Of a stretch of 64,000 nt of DNA, positions 41,991 to 51,049 are shown piece by piece; within the stretch, counting starts at the first letter, position 1; each line of letters opens with the position of its first letter. Made by a program: the position numbers and the translations under genes. The notes under the pieces were generated by a model. It was not told the DNA's origin. It saw only the letters and a program-made list of their open reading frames with translations, and ran no database searches. The stretch is from Paenibacillus flagellatus (GTDB lineage: Bacteria > Bacillota > Bacilli > Paenibacillales > NBRC-103111): contig NZ_QJVJ01000003.1 of assembly GCF_003217775.1 (NCBI RefSeq), positions 372,001 to 436,000 on the forward strand, in the 5' to 3' direction.

Positions 41991-43649
41991 TCAGCTTCCG
42001 CTTTCGAGCTTCAGCCGATACTCCTGCGGGGTGACCGAATAATACTTTTTGAACACCTTGATGAAATAGTTCGGATTTTGATAGCCGAGCTTGAGCGACA
42101 CCTCGTAGTTTTTGAGCGACGGATCGGCGAGCAGCGACGCGGCCAGCTCCATCTTCAGCCGGAGCACGTAATCGCTGATGTTCTCGCCCGTCTCCAGCTT
42201 GTAGATGCGCGAGACGTGAACCGGGTGCATGTACATGTGGTCGGCGATCGCCTGCAGCGACACGTCCTCGACCAAATGCTGCTGCACGAACGATTGAATG
42301 CGCCGGACGGCGCTTTCGCGGTCGTTTCTCGTCTCGTTCTCCATGCATTGCTGGAGCAGCGCGAACGATTGGAACATCCATTGCCGGAGAGATGCGGCGG
42401 ACCGGCACGGCGTCAGCCCGGTGACGTCGGCCAGCAGCGGACCGATCATGTCGGCGAGCTGGCGTCCGTTTTTATGCGCGAACGAGCTGTACGAGGCGTA
42501 CACGGAGAAAAACAGCTCCATGACGTGCTCCTGCGATTCCGCCCATTTCTCGTTCAGCTCGTCCCAAATTCCTTCCAGCTTGTCCTGCGTCCGTTCCCAA
42601 TCGCCCGATTCCAGCAAATGGACGAGCAGCGGCGGCTCGTACAGACGCTGCAGCGAATGGACGGGCATTCGTTCGGTTTCCTCGGAAACGTAGACGAGCA
42701 GTCCGCTTTGGTTGCCGATACTGCGGCGAAGCGACAGCAGGCAGTCCTCGTACAGCGGCTTCACGTCTTGCGGAAACGTTCCCCACCGGCCGATCAGAAC
42801 CGACACGCTTCCCTTCAAATACCGGTTTACGTTCAATTGCAGCTGGGAAGCGAGAAACCGAATCCGGCTTTCGGTCGATTCCCCGCCGCGGTCCGTCTCC
42901 GCGCCCCCGTCGTCGTCCGATCGCCCGTCGGCCGCCGTCACGAGAAACGCCAAATAGCCGTGAATGTCTTTGCACGACCATAGCCGAAATTCGTCCTCGA
43001 ACAGCTCCTCGGCCATGTTCGCGACCGCGTATTCCATGAGCGACAGGCTGTAAAAATCGAGCTCGGCGAAACGCTCCTCCAGCCGGACGAGCATGAGCGC
43101 GAACCGCTCTCCTTCTTTTATTTCGACTTTGAGCGACTCCAGCTTTTGCGCCAGACGTTGGGGAGAGACGACCGTTCCTTGGAGCAAATCGCCGAGCAGC
43201 TCGCCTCTCAGCTTCGGCAAATGCTCCTGAAACGCCTTCACGACGCGCTGGTACGTCATGCGCTCGTCCGTTTCGCGGCGCAGGGCGTCGACGAGGCCGG
43301 CGACCTTGGCCAGAACGTCCTCGTCGCTGATCGGCTTGAGCAAATATTCGTGCGCTTCGTGGCGGATCGCTTGCTGGGCGTAGGCGAACTCCGCGTGCCC
43401 CGACAGCAGGATGCACTTCATCCGCTTCCAGTCCCGGCGCACGTGCGCGAGCAGCTCCAGCCCGTTCATGCCCGGCATCCGGATGTCGGTCATGAGAATA
43501 TCGATCGAGTTCATCCGCATGATGTCAAGCGCTTCCGGCGCCGAATAGGCTTTGAATACGGCGGTTATGCCGATGTCGGCCCACGGCAGCGTGTCGGCCA
43601 AGCTGTCGACGACGCCCGCTTCGTCATCCACGATAAGCAATTGAAACAT
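41991..43649 (-). CDS. Two-component response regulator, YesN-type (receiver plus AraC DNA-binding domain)
   Basis: Protein of 552 residues. The receiver spans ~1-120 with acidic pocket VDDE, phosphoacceptor Asp55 (ILMTDIRMPGMNG) and Lys105 (EYLLKPIS). A ~300-residue middle region is helical and of unknown function. The last ~100 residues contain two AraC helix-turn-helices (VSLQAIADHMYMHPVHVSRIYKLETG and YEVSLKLGYQNPNYFIKVFKKYYSVTPQEYR). It is encoded 15 bases after its kinase and would activate the importer operon that starts beyond the terminator. Typical length and layout for Paenibacillaceae sugar-responsive regulators. Confidence 0.92.
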   Translation of the reverse strand: MFQLLIVDDEAGVVDSLADTLPWADIGITAVFKAYSAPEALDIMRMNSIDILMTDIRMPGMNGLELLAHVRRDWKRMKCILLSGHAEFAYAQQAIRHEAHEYLLKPISDEDVLAKVAGLVDALRRETDERMTYQRVVKAFQEHLPKLRGELLGDLLQGTVVSPQRLAQKLESLKVEIKEGERFALMLVRLEERFAELDFYSLSLMEYAVANMAEELFEDEFRLWSCKDIHGYLAFLVTAADGRSDDDGGAETDRGGESTESRIRFLASQLQLNVNRYLKGSVSVLIGRWGTFPQDVKPLYEDCLLSLRRSIGNQSGLLVYVSEETERMPVHSLQRLYEPPLLVHLLESGDWERTQDKLEGIWDELNEKWAESQEHVMELFFSVYASYSSFAHKNGRQLADMIGPLLADVTGLTPCRSAASLRQWMFQSFALLQQCMENETRNDRESAVRRIQSFVQQHLVEDVSLQAIADHMYMHPVHVSRIYKLETGENISDYVLRLKMELAASLLADPSLKNYEVSLKLGYQNPNYFIKVFKKYYSVTPQEYRLKLESGS

Positions 43650-43664
43650 GGGCCTTCCCTCCTC

Positions 43665-45353
43665 CTAACCGGACTTCGATTCCCATACGAGCTCTACCCG
43701 TAAGCCGTTCAGCGGCGACGGGGAAAAGACGAGACCCGACCTGCCTCCGAACAGGTGCTGCAGCCGCTGGTGCGTGTTCCACAGCCCGAAGGAATTTCCT
43801 TCGAGCGGCATCGCTACTTTGCGCTGCAAGGCGGCGATCCGCTCCGGATCGAGCCCGGGACCGTTGTCGTCGACGATGATGCGGTTCAGTCCGTCCGACT
43901 GCTCGCCGTGTATCCGGATGATTCCGAAATGCGTGCTGTTCTCCACGCCGTGCAGGACGGCGTTTTCGACGAGCGGTTGAATGAGCAGCCGCGGAATGTC
44001 CAGCCCCATCATCGCCTCGGGAATCTCGATTTCGTAATGAAAGCGCTGAATGCGCAACGACTGGATCGTCAAGTAGTTTTCGATCAGGCGGATTTCCTCC
44101 GCCACCGAGGCCATCGTCTGCTCCAGCCGCGTCGAATACCGGTAATATTCGCCCAAATTGAGCGCCATCGCGACAACCGCCTCCTTGTCGCCCAAATTCG
44201 CCATGCTCTTGATATAGAACAGGCAATTGTACAAGAAGTGCGGATTGATTTGGGATTGCAGCTGCTTCAAGGTCGCTTCCTTGGAACGGAGCGTCTCCTC
44301 GTACACCTGCTCGATCAGCTCCTGGATTTGCGCCGACATTTCGTTGAAGCTTTCGAACAAATAATCGAACTCGTTGTTCGATTGGCGCTTCAGCCTCGAC
44401 GAATATTGGCCGTCCTTGATTCGTTGGACGCCGCGGATCAGCTGCTGGATCGGGCGCTGCACATTCCGGTACAGAAGCAGCGTGACGAGGACGCTGAGCG
44501 CCATGAGCAGGCAGATCGACGCGTAAAACCAGTTGCGGCTCGTCACGATCGGCGCGAATACGCTTTCCACCGGTACGGCGTCGATCAAATACCAGCCCAA
44601 GCTTTCCGAGCGGATATAGTTGACGATATACGCCTCCGAATCCAGCGACACGGTCACGCTGCCGCTGTGAGCCAGCTTCGTGCCGTTCAGCCGCTCGGCG
44701 ACCCGGCCGACCAGCGTCTGGTCCGCCGTATAATTCACGATCGGCTCGGTTCCGGCTTGATACAGGAACGGCTCGTGCCGCCCGCCCTGTTTCAGCAGGT
44801 TGAGCATATTCCGGATGTTGTCGTCGGTAAACCGCACCTCGACGAGCAGATCGGGCCGGTCGCCCTCCTTGATCCGCGAGAAAAACGTCTGGCTGATGCC
44901 GTACGTGATCGCACTCCGATGCATCCACTTCCGCATCTCGGGATCGCGAATGTAGCTTTCGTCGTATTGGACGGAATAGTCCGTCGACAATATTTCTTTG
45001 GAATCGAGCAAATATAAAATGATTTGGTTGTTCCAAGGGCTCGTGGCGATTTGCATATTGAGCATTTCGACGATTCGCTGGCGCCGCTGAAGCTGGACGA
45101 GCGGCTTGTCCGTATGGCGGCCCTCCAAATATTCCTTGATGCTGTAATCCCGGCTGGCCGTCACCGAATATTTCGTCAGCTGATCGATCATGATTTCCAT
45201 CTGGCTCATGAAGAAGGAAAGCCGGTTCCGGTTCCCCTCCTCCAGCGTATCGCGGACGACGTTGACGCTCGTCTGATTGGAATACCCGTACAGCAGGATG
45301 ATCGGCACGAGCAACGACACGACGAGCAAAATCACTTTCCCGAACGTGTTCAT
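43665..45353 (-). CDS. Sensor histidine kinase, YesM/LytS-like
   Basis: Protein of 562 residues. Two membrane helices (~7-23 and ~278-297) enclose a ~250-residue extracellular sensor, followed by HAMP (RNVQRPIQQLIRGVQRIKDGQ). The kinase has the family 8 phospho-box QINPHFLYN with His372, and the ATP-binding VENAVLHGVE and DDNGPGLD motifs. It phosphorylates the AraC-type regulator encoded next. Its start overlaps the stop of the upstream solute-binding protein gene (ATGA at 45350-45353), so binder and kinase are made together, which suggests the binder presents the ligand to the extracellular sensor. Confidence 0.92.
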   Translation of the reverse strand: MNTFGKVILLVVSLLVPIILLYGYSNQTSVNVVRDTLEEGNRNRLSFFMSQMEIMIDQLTKYSVTASRDYSIKEYLEGRHTDKPLVQLQRRQRIVEMLNMQIATSPWNNQIILYLLDSKEILSTDYSVQYDESYIRDPEMRKWMHRSAITYGISQTFFSRIKEGDRPDLLVEVRFTDDNIRNMLNLLKQGGRHEPFLYQAGTEPIVNYTADQTLVGRVAERLNGTKLAHSGSVTVSLDSEAYIVNYIRSESLGWYLIDAVPVESVFAPIVTSRNWFYASICLLMALSVLVTLLLYRNVQRPIQQLIRGVQRIKDGQYSSRLKRQSNNEFDYLFESFNEMSAQIQELIEQVYEETLRSKEATLKQLQSQINPHFLYNCLFYIKSMANLGDKEAVVAMALNLGEYYRYSTRLEQTMASVAEEIRLIENYLTIQSLRIQRFHYEIEIPEAMMGLDIPRLLIQPLVENAVLHGVENSTHFGIIRIHGEQSDGLNRIIVDDNGPGLDPERIAALQRKVAMPLEGNSFGLWNTHQRLQHLFGGRSGLVFSPSPLNGLRVELVWESKSG

Positions 45354-46675
45354 CGGCTTTTCTCCCGGTCGAGCAGCGCTTGGAATTCTTGGTTCGCCTT
45401 GTCCGCCGCTTCGCCGACATCTTCGTCGAGCAGCCCGCGGACGACGACTTCGCCTACGATGTCCCGGGCTTCGCCGACATTGATCAGCTGCGGCCGGTCA
45501 TGCCCGACGCCGACTCTCATCGATTCCGTCACGGCGTCGATGTAATCCTGCGGGAAGCCCGATACGCCCTGCGGGTCGTCCCAGACCGACCGGCGCGCGC
45601 CGGGGTTGCCGAGCATCTGCGAACGCATGACGACGTCCTTGCTCGTAGCCCACCGGATAAACGTCCATGCGTCGTCCTTGTTCGTCGATCCCGCGTTCAT
45701 CGCCAGCGCCCAGGCGGTGATGTTGTACGGCTTGGCGCCGGCCGATCCCGCAGGGAACATCGCCAGACCGACGCGGTCGGCAATCGACGAGCGGTCCGAG
45801 CCGATCGCGATCGTATAAATGGCGCTGGCATCCGTATACAGCGCCGCTTTTCCTTGGGCGAACAAGCCCGCGGCTTGCTGCCACCCCATATTGAAAACGC
45901 CCGGTGGACCGTATTGCTTCAGCAGCGACACGTAGCGCTTCATCCCCCGAACCGATTCCGGCGTGTTGATCGTCGCCCTGCCCCCTTGCTGGAAGCCGCC
46001 TCCTTCCGAATAGAGGAAGGACGAGAGCTGCGTAACCAAGGCGTTCCGCTGCCCGCGGGCCACGTAGCCGTATACGCCGCCGCCGGGATCGTGAAGCGCC
46101 CGGGCCGCCGTCTCCAGCTCGTCCAGCGTCCGGGGGACGGACAGACCTGCTTTTGCCAGCAAGTCTTTGCGGTAGTACAAAATTTGCTGCTCGGTCGAAA
46201 GCGGTATCGCGGACAGCGTGCCTTCCGCCTTCACCGTTTCGACGGCCGATTCCGAAAAATCGGCGAAATCGTAGTCCGCATCGCTAGCGACCCGATCGTC
46301 CAACGGCTGCAGCCAGCCGCTTCGATGAAACCGGTTCAGCTCTTCGAGCGGACGGATCATGAAGACGTCCGGGCTTTTGCTCCCCGCCGCAAGCGTAACC
46401 GACAGCTTTTGGCTGAGCTGTTCGTTCGTGAAGCTCGTCAAGTCCACCTTCAAGCCGGTCGACGCTTCGAATTCCGGCAGCAGCGATCGGATCGCGTTCG
46501 CCGCCGGGCTGTTCCCCATATATACGGTAAGGCTGGGCCGCACGAACGTTTCTCCGTCCTTGCCGACGTTCGGGTCGGTGTCGCTTCGTCCGTTCGTGCC
46601 GCAGCCGGTTAGAGCGGCGGCCAAAAGTATCGCGCCGACAGACCGCGCTGCCGATCGGAATCGTCTCGTCATCAT
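45350..46675 (-). CDS. Extracellular solute-binding lipoprotein, probable accessory sensor of the adjacent two-component system
   Basis: Protein of 441 residues with lipobox ALTGC (Cys25). The mature part is a sugar-binding fold: LLPEFEASTGLKVDLTSFTNEQLSQKL, SPDVFMIRPLEELNRFHRSGWLQPLD, IPLSTEQQILYYRKDLLAKAGL. Unlike the other binders here it is followed not by permeases but by a histidine kinase, with a 4-base overlap, then the response regulator. In known three-component systems such binders feed the kinase. It could still also serve a transporter. The start is ATG 46675 with GAGGAG seven bases upstream. Confidence 0.88.
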   Translation of the reverse strand: MMTRRFRSAARSVGAILLAAALTGCGTNGRSDTDPNVGKDGETFVRPSLTVYMGNSPAANAIRSLLPEFEASTGLKVDLTSFTNEQLSQKLSVTLAAGSKSPDVFMIRPLEELNRFHRSGWLQPLDDRVASDADYDFADFSESAVETVKAEGTLSAIPLSTEQQILYYRKDLLAKAGLSVPRTLDELETAARALHDPGGGVYGYVARGQRNALVTQLSSFLYSEGGGFQQGGRATINTPESVRGMKRYVSLLKQYGPPGVFNMGWQQAAGLFAQGKAALYTDASAIYTIAIGSDRSSIADRVGLAMFPAGSAGAKPYNITAWALAMNAGSTNKDDAWTFIRWATSKDVVMRSQMLGNPGARRSVWDDPQGVSGFPQDYIDAVTESMRVGVGHDRPQLINVGEARDIVGEVVVRGLLDEDVGEAADKANQEFQALLDREKSR

Positions 46676-46787
46676 CGTTGTACTCCTCGCTGAATGCCTT
46701 ACCTTCTCATTATTATTTCTATTTCCCGCTTTGGGTATAGCAATGTTTTAACGTCATGGTACGATCTTAACGCGGCGACGCCGAATA

Positions 46788-46809
46788 ACCCGCCACATGG
46801 AGGGCGGGT
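46788..46809 (-). terminator. Hairpin after the DUF1697 gene, possible weak terminator
   Basis: Perfect 7-bp stem ACCCGCC / GGCGGGT with an 8-base loop; only a mixed TTATT tail on the minus strand. Confidence 0.45.
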
Positions 46810-46850
46810 GCGGCGTGGACCTGCCGATCCGGACCGGCCGGTGCCGTTCG

Positions 46851-47402
46851 TCAGCCGTTCTCCATCGCCCGTCCGAGGGCGACGAGCTTGGTCATCGTTT
46901 GCCAATTGCGGTTCGTCGCCGCAACGCCGAGCTTCCGTTCGAGAAAGCTGTTCGAAAATTTCGATTGGCCGAATCCTTTCCTGCACAAAATGTACACGTC
47001 CCGCCCGGCGATCCGGTATTCGTCGATGTCGTCCGAATAGCCCGGCAGCTTGTCGATCGCTTGCGGCGAAGGCGTATCGGCAAGCAGGGAGACGTACAGG
47101 GACTCTCCTTCCTTCAGTGCATCGGCCGGGAACGGGCAGGAGCGGACGACGCGTTCCATATCGGCCGTCGTTCTCAGAACGACCGTCACCTCGAATCCGA
47201 ACGATTCCTCGATTCCGCGTTCGATCTCGCGGCGGATCGTCTCCGCCTCCCCCTCGGCCTCGAACAGGACGTTGCCGCTCTGAATGTACGTTTGCACCCG
47301 CGCGAATCCCATTTCTTCGAACATCCGTTTCAGATCCGCCATTTTGATCGGCTTTTGACCGCTTACGTTAATTCCGCGCAGAAGCGCGACGTATCGATTC
47401 AC
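46851..47402 (-). CDS. DUF1697 family protein
   Basis: Protein of 183 residues starting at GTG 47402, with GGAGAGG upstream. The family opening YVALLRGINVSGQKPIKMADLKRMFEEMGF followed by VQTYIQSGNVLFEA is diagnostic of DUF1697, as are the mid-protein FPADAL and the end TNRNWQTMTKLVALG. The proteins are soluble and about this length; their biochemical role is not known to me. It stands alone between the sensory solute-binding protein gene and a plus-strand gene, and appears to be a single transcription unit. Confidence 0.92.
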   Translation of the reverse strand: MNRYVALLRGINVSGQKPIKMADLKRMFEEMGFARVQTYIQSGNVLFEAEGEAETIRREIERGIEESFGFEVTVVLRTTADMERVVRSCPFPADALKEGESLYVSLLADTPSPQAIDKLPGYSDDIDEYRIAGRDVYILCRKGFGQSKFSNSFLERKLGVAATNRNWQTMTKLVALGRAMENG

Positions 47403-47527
47403 TCCGCACCTCTCCTTCTTTTCCGGCGATCGTTCCCGTTCGCCTACGCTTCGTTCCAACCTTAGATTCTCCGGCAAACGGGCGGATTCCTCCCCGTCAT
47501 CCACCCACTCGGTCCGAGCCGTATGCA

Positions 47528-47536
47528 CATAAGGTG
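47528..47536 (+). promoter_or_regulatory. Possible sigma-K -10 element upstream of the YqfQ-like gene
   Basis: CATAAGGTG fits CATAnnnTG, the form seen before the gerP genes in this window, but lies 42 bases from the start and lacks an obvious -35. Confidence 0.3.
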
Positions 47537-47578
47537 TACCGTGGGAGTCGACTATCCGCGAAGAGGGTGCTGCAAACG

Positions 47579-48028
47579 ATGGCAAAGCGAAAAGGCGGGA
47601 ACCGGAAGCGGACGTCCCGGGCCGTTCCGATCGGTACGGAACACGGTTCTTCCGGACCGTATCTGAATCAGCAAAACGTGCCAGGGCTGTTCGGCGGCCC
47701 GTCCCCCCAACCGGTCGAAGGTCAGCAATCGGGGCTGCAAGGCTTCGCTTCGTTTCTCGATCGGATGGGCGGGATCGACGGCATCATGTCCACGATGGGA
47801 AAAATTCAAAGAATGGTGCAAATGGCCCGGCAATTCGGGCCGATGCTGAAGCTGCTCGGTTCGTTCGGCAACTTCGGCTCGTTGTTCGGCGGGCCGCAGG
47901 CGGCGACGAAAAGCTTGCCGCCTGGCCGCCAAGCGTCAGGCCGGGCGAAGCGCGGCCTTCATGCACCGAAGCGGCCGCAGCCCAGCGCGGACCGCTCCGC
48001 CAAGCGCCGTAACGGCCGGGAACGTTAA
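47579..48028 (+). CDS. YqfQ-like (VrrA-related) hypothetical protein
   Basis: Protein of 149 residues with very basic ends (MAKRKGGNRKR, RSAKRRNGRER) and a central hydrophobic/amphipathic stretch. The centre reads FLDRMGGIDGIMSTMGKIQRMVQMARQFGP and then MLKLLGSFGNF, which resembles the YqfQ family of Bacillus spore formers. Function unknown; abundance of Gly, Pro and Arg suggests a structural or spore-associated protein. The ATG at 47579 has AGAGGGTG upstream. The stop codon sits in the loop of a terminator hairpin. The family call is moderate, the gene likely. Confidence 0.65.
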   Translation: MAKRKGGNRKRTSRAVPIGTEHGSSGPYLNQQNVPGLFGGPSPQPVEGQQSGLQGFASFLDRMGGIDGIMSTMGKIQRMVQMARQFGPMLKLLGSFGNFGSLFGGPQAATKSLPPGRQASGRAKRGLHAPKRPQPSADRSAKRRNGRER

Positions 48029-48040
48029 TCCCGGCCGTTT
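48011..48040 (+). terminator. Terminator hairpin overlapping the YqfQ-like stop codon
   Basis: Perfect 10-bp stem ACGGCCGGGA / TCCCGGCCGT with the TAA stop in the loop, followed by TT and G. Short T-run. Confidence 0.65.
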
Positions 48041-48135
48041 GTCGTCGTCCGGCGACTGTTTATCGTACATATTTCCCCCTCTCCAATCGTTCCTCCATTT
48101 GGTATGATCGAGGTATTCCATGAGGAAGGGGTCGG

Positions 48136-49329
48136 ATGCGGATGAGCATACGTTCGGATTTCCGGTCGTTTTTCGCGATCGAAGGAGCGGGTCCGCTTAT
48201 CGCGGGCATGTTCCTGTACGGCATCGGCACGGGTATTCTCGCTCCGATGAACGCCGTCTATATGCGGGACGGAATCGGCTTGAGCAAAGGGGAGATCGCC
48301 TCCATCTTCTCGATCGCGCTTCTGCTCAACATGGCGACGACGATCGCGGTCGGGACGATCAGCGACCGGATCCGGCGGAAGAAGGCGCTGCCGATCGCCG
48401 CCAGCGCGCTTTGCATGTGCGGCTTGTCCGTCTATATGCTCGCGGACGGCTACGGCTTGACGCTTGCCGGGATGATTCTCGCCGTCGCGCCGTCCGGGCT
48501 GATTATGGGCCAATTGTTCGCGATGGCGCGCAATCATTTTTTGCGCAAAGCGCACAGCTTCTACGAAATGGCGCAAATCTGGCTGCGGGCGACGCTCAGC
48601 GTCGGTTTTTTCACGGGGCTGCTCATCGGGGCCAACGTTTATTTGATTGCCGGATTTCGGGGCATTCTATGGGGAAATTGGCTCGGCTACGCCTCGCTTT
48701 TCGCGCTGCTGCTCGTCTACCGGGAGCACGAGACGAAGGCGGACTCGCCGGCGAGCCGGAGCGAGCCGTTCTCCGTCTTGATGCTGCTGGCGCTTCTTTT
48801 GCTCAGCTGCGGAGACGCCCTGCGCGGGCTGTACCTCCCGCTCGTCGTCGTCCAGCTGTTCGGCAAGCCGCAGACGATGTCGTACTTGTGGAGCGTACAA
48901 GCCGTCTTCGAGCTGCTGTTCATGACGCTGGCCGGCTATTGGGCCGCCCGGTACGGCAGCCGGCGCGTCATCGCCGTCGCGAGCGGTTTCGCCCTCGCCG
49001 TCTACATCGCGTATTCGTTCAGCCCGCCGCTGGCGGTGTTTTTCGCTGTGCAGCCGCTTTACTCGTTTTACGTGTCGGTGCTGTACGGCGTCGCGATGGG
49101 ATACGTGCAGCGGATGTTCCATTCGCGAATCGGCTTCGGCTCCAGCCTGTATGTCGCCTTGTCGCAAACCGCCTCGCTCGTCGGCTACTTGCTGCCGTTC
49201 CTCGTGACCGGCTATTCGCCCGCCATCTTCGTCATCCCGGCCGCACTCGTCGCATCCGCTCTGGCGCTTATGGGGATCGCGACGGCGGCCGACCGGAGAC
49301 GGTCCCGCAACAGCGCGACGGCGGTCTGA
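48136..49329 (+). CDS. MFS transporter, sugar-efflux (SET)-like
   Basis: Protein of 397 residues with 12 hydrophobic segments. The loop between helices 2 and 3 has the MFS motif GTISDRIRRKKALP, and the second half repeats it as GYWAARYGSRRVIAV. The opening FFAIEGAGPLIAGMFLYGIGTGILAPMNAVYM and general layout resemble SetA/SetB-type sugar efflux proteins, but drug efflux cannot be excluded. The start has GAGGAAGGGG upstream (an alternative ATG lies two codons later). Single-gene unit on the plus strand. Confidence 0.82.
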   Translation: MRMSIRSDFRSFFAIEGAGPLIAGMFLYGIGTGILAPMNAVYMRDGIGLSKGEIASIFSIALLLNMATTIAVGTISDRIRRKKALPIAASALCMCGLSVYMLADGYGLTLAGMILAVAPSGLIMGQLFAMARNHFLRKAHSFYEMAQIWLRATLSVGFFTGLLIGANVYLIAGFRGILWGNWLGYASLFALLLVYREHETKADSPASRSEPFSVLMLLALLLLSCGDALRGLYLPLVVVQLFGKPQTMSYLWSVQAVFELLFMTLAGYWAARYGSRRVIAVASGFALAVYIAYSFSPPLAVFFAVQPLYSFYVSVLYGVAMGYVQRMFHSRIGFGSSLYVALSQTASLVGYLLPFLVTGYSPAIFVIPAALVASALALMGIATAADRRRSRNSATAV

Positions 49330-49567
49330 CGCATCCGTTTCCGACAGATGAAAGCAGACCGTTTCATGCGCGAAACCCAATCGTAGTGCGGGATGCAGGC
49401 TGTCAAGCGAAAACTGCGTTCCTTTTCTAATGAAATTCTCATGAAAGCGGTGTAACCCGCGCCGGTCAACGATTCGCGCCCCCTCTTCCAATTATTCGGC
49501 GATTCGACTTGTGTTAGGCTGGATACAGGTCGACAGCACGACCCGACAATATTCGGAGGAGGTCGTT

Positions 49568-50056
49568 ATGAATATGACGAAGAAAAAATGGGCGAAATCG
49601 TTGGTCGTCGTGAGCATGAGCCTTTCGATGATGTTTTCCGGGAGCCTGATGCTGACTCCGCAATCGGCGCACGCCGCCACCGTAACGGCATCCAAATCGG
49701 CAAGCTCCATTATCGCCACAGGCAAAAAATATTTGGGCGTTCGCTATCAGTTCGGGGCGAAGACGGGCCATACGTCCTCGTTCGACTGCTCTTCGTTTAC
49801 GCAGTACATTTTCCGCCAACACGGCGTCTCGATTCCGCGTTCGTCCGCGCAGCAATCGAAGGCGGGCAAATACGTTCCCCGCAGTCAGCTGAAGCCGGGC
49901 GATCTCGTCTTCTTCTATTCGCCGATCCATCACGTCGCGGTATATATCGGGAACGGCAAAATCATGCATACGTACGGCAAGCCCGGGGTCACGATCAGCA
50001 ACCTCAATTCCGGCTGGTGGAACTCTCATTACACGACGGCACGCCGCGTCCTGTAA
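49568..50056 (+). CDS. Secreted NlpC/P60-family peptidoglycan hydrolase
   Basis: Protein of 162 residues from the ATG at 49568, which has GGAGGAGG upstream. A signal peptide with a long hydrophobic core ends in QSAHA (cleavage near residue 36). The rest is a bare NlpC/P60 domain: catalytic cysteine in SSFDCSSFT (Cys74), histidines in IHHVAVYIGNGKIMH (H122, H134), and the usual KPGDLVFF. It should cleave stem peptides of the cell wall outside the cell. No SH3 or LysM wall-binding module is present, unlike many homologues. Confidence 0.92.
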   Translation: MNMTKKKWAKSLVVVSMSLSMMFSGSLMLTPQSAHAATVTASKSASSIIATGKKYLGVRYQFGAKTGHTSSFDCSSFTQYIFRQHGVSIPRSSAQQSKAGKYVPRSQLKPGDLVFFYSPIHHVAVYIGNGKIMHTYGKPGVTISNLNSGWWNSHYTTARRVL

Positions 50057-50164
50057 CGACGTCTTCTTCAAGCTTTATACGCGGTACGGCTTAGGCGCTT
50101 CGTGACGGGTGCAAATGGGCACGCCGTCCGATCCGCCGAACACGCATGAATCCGGGGGCGCGCT

Positions 50165-50175
50165 CATATAGTGGG
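50165..50175 (+). promoter_or_regulatory. Candidate sigma-K -10 element of gerPF
   Basis: CATATAGTGGG, 30 bases before the start codon. The same CATAnnnTGGG string lies 31 bases before gerPA. No clear -35 at the right spacing. Confidence 0.45.
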
Positions 50176-50205
50176 TAAAGACTTTAATGCGAAGGAGGCC
50201 CTCGC

Positions 50206-50427
50206 ATGCCATCCATCATATTGGCGCCGATCAAAATAACCGGGGCCGAAGGGGCGGTCACGTTCGGGGACGTGCTGCAAATCGCCCCGAACAGCACGAC
50301 CAAAAGCTACTCGGGCGCCGGCGGCGGCAACACGGGGGATTTTTTGCAGACGATCTCGCTTCTAAGCTACACGATTACGTACGACCCCGATGTCGCGGAT
50401 TCGATGACGGCATTGAACAACCCCTGA
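50206..50427 (+). CDS. gerPF: Spore germination protein GerPF
   Basis: Protein of 73 residues beginning MPSIILAPIKITGAEGAVTFGDVLQIAPNS, then SGAGGGNTGDFL and an ending with DPDVADS. This matches the GerPA/GerPF family, and the position apart from gerPABCDE makes PF the better name. GerP proteins are coat-associated and let germinants pass through the coat. The start has GAAGGAGG upstream. Followed by a strong bidirectional terminator, so it is a separate transcription unit from the rest of the gerP genes, which differs from the single gerPABCDEF operon of Bacillus. Confidence 0.85.
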   Translation: MPSIILAPIKITGAEGAVTFGDVLQIAPNSTTKSYSGAGGGNTGDFLQTISLLSYTITYDPDVADSMTALNNP

Positions 50428-50434
50428 AAAAGAT

Positions 50435-50498
50435 GACTAAAAAAAGCGATTGGCGCCGGTTTACGGGTTCCGTACGGATGCGCCGAATCGCTTTTTTT
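50435..50498. terminator. Strong bidirectional terminator between gerPF and the Hsp20-like gene
   Basis: AAAAAAAGCGATT (50439-50451) pairs with AATCGCTTTTTTT (50486-50498), with additional inner pairing (GGCGC/GCGCC). Both strands end in seven Ts. Confidence 0.92.
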
Positions 50499-50520
50499 CG
50501 TGCCGCGGGCCGATCCTCGC

Positions 50521-50979
50521 CTAATCGGGAAAGCGGACGTTCACCTCGCGCATTTGCTCGTTCATTCTTACTTTGCGCATATGGAGCTGCAGCACGCCGT
50601 TTTTGTATACCGCCTTGGCGCTCTCCGGCACGACGTACGAGCTCAGCTTGATCGTTTGCGACTTCCGGTCGGGCAGTCCTTCCAGCTTCACCTGACTGAC
50701 GCCGATATACGTGCGCAAGTCCCGGGCGACCGATTTGTCGGGGATATTGATGCGGACGACGACGTTGTTGTGCGTCTCGAACACCTCCGCCCGAAACGGC
50801 TTGTTGAACAAGTCCGCCGATTGCGGAAACACCTGTTTCATGACGTCCTGCACGTACCCTTCGATCCAAGCCGTATCGTTCTTCCGGTCGTGCGGAATCA
50901 AGGGAAGACGGCCACCGAAAAACTGTTCGAAGCTTTTCCAGTCGAAGTTGGCGAAAAAGTCTTTTTTCGGATCGTCCAC
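50521..50979 (-). CDS. Hsp20/alpha-crystallin-like protein (GerT/CotP-like)
   Basis: Protein of 152 residues starting at GTG 50979 with GAAGGAGGGG upstream. The N-terminal third is acidic/aromatic (DDPKKDFFANFDWKSFEQFFGG). The rest has the alpha-crystallin sheet pattern (FRAEVFETHNNVVVRINIPD, VKLEGLPDRKSQTIKLSSYVVPESAKAVYKNGVLQLHM). Its place inside the gerP region suggests a relative of the spore coat protein GerT/CotP rather than a general heat-shock chaperone. CATATACTG, a possible sigma-K -10, lies 24 bases before the start. The fold call is good; the spore role is inference. Confidence 0.75.
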   Translation of the reverse strand: MDDPKKDFFANFDWKSFEQFFGGRLPLIPHDRKNDTAWIEGYVQDVMKQVFPQSADLFNKPFRAEVFETHNNVVVRINIPDKSVARDLRTYIGVSQVKLEGLPDRKSQTIKLSSYVVPESAKAVYKNGVLQLHMRKVRMNEQMREVNVRFPD

Positions 50980-51003
50980 TCGCTTCCCCTCCTTCTCTAC
51001 ATG

Positions 51004-51012
51004 CAGTATATG
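51004..51012 (-). promoter_or_regulatory. Possible sigma-K -10 element of the GerT-like gene
   Basis: Minus-strand CATATACTG, the same CATAnnnTG form as before gerPF and gerPA. Confidence 0.35.
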
Positions 51013-51049
51013 AGGCACCTCGCTCCCGCATGATCGATCGATGTATCAT

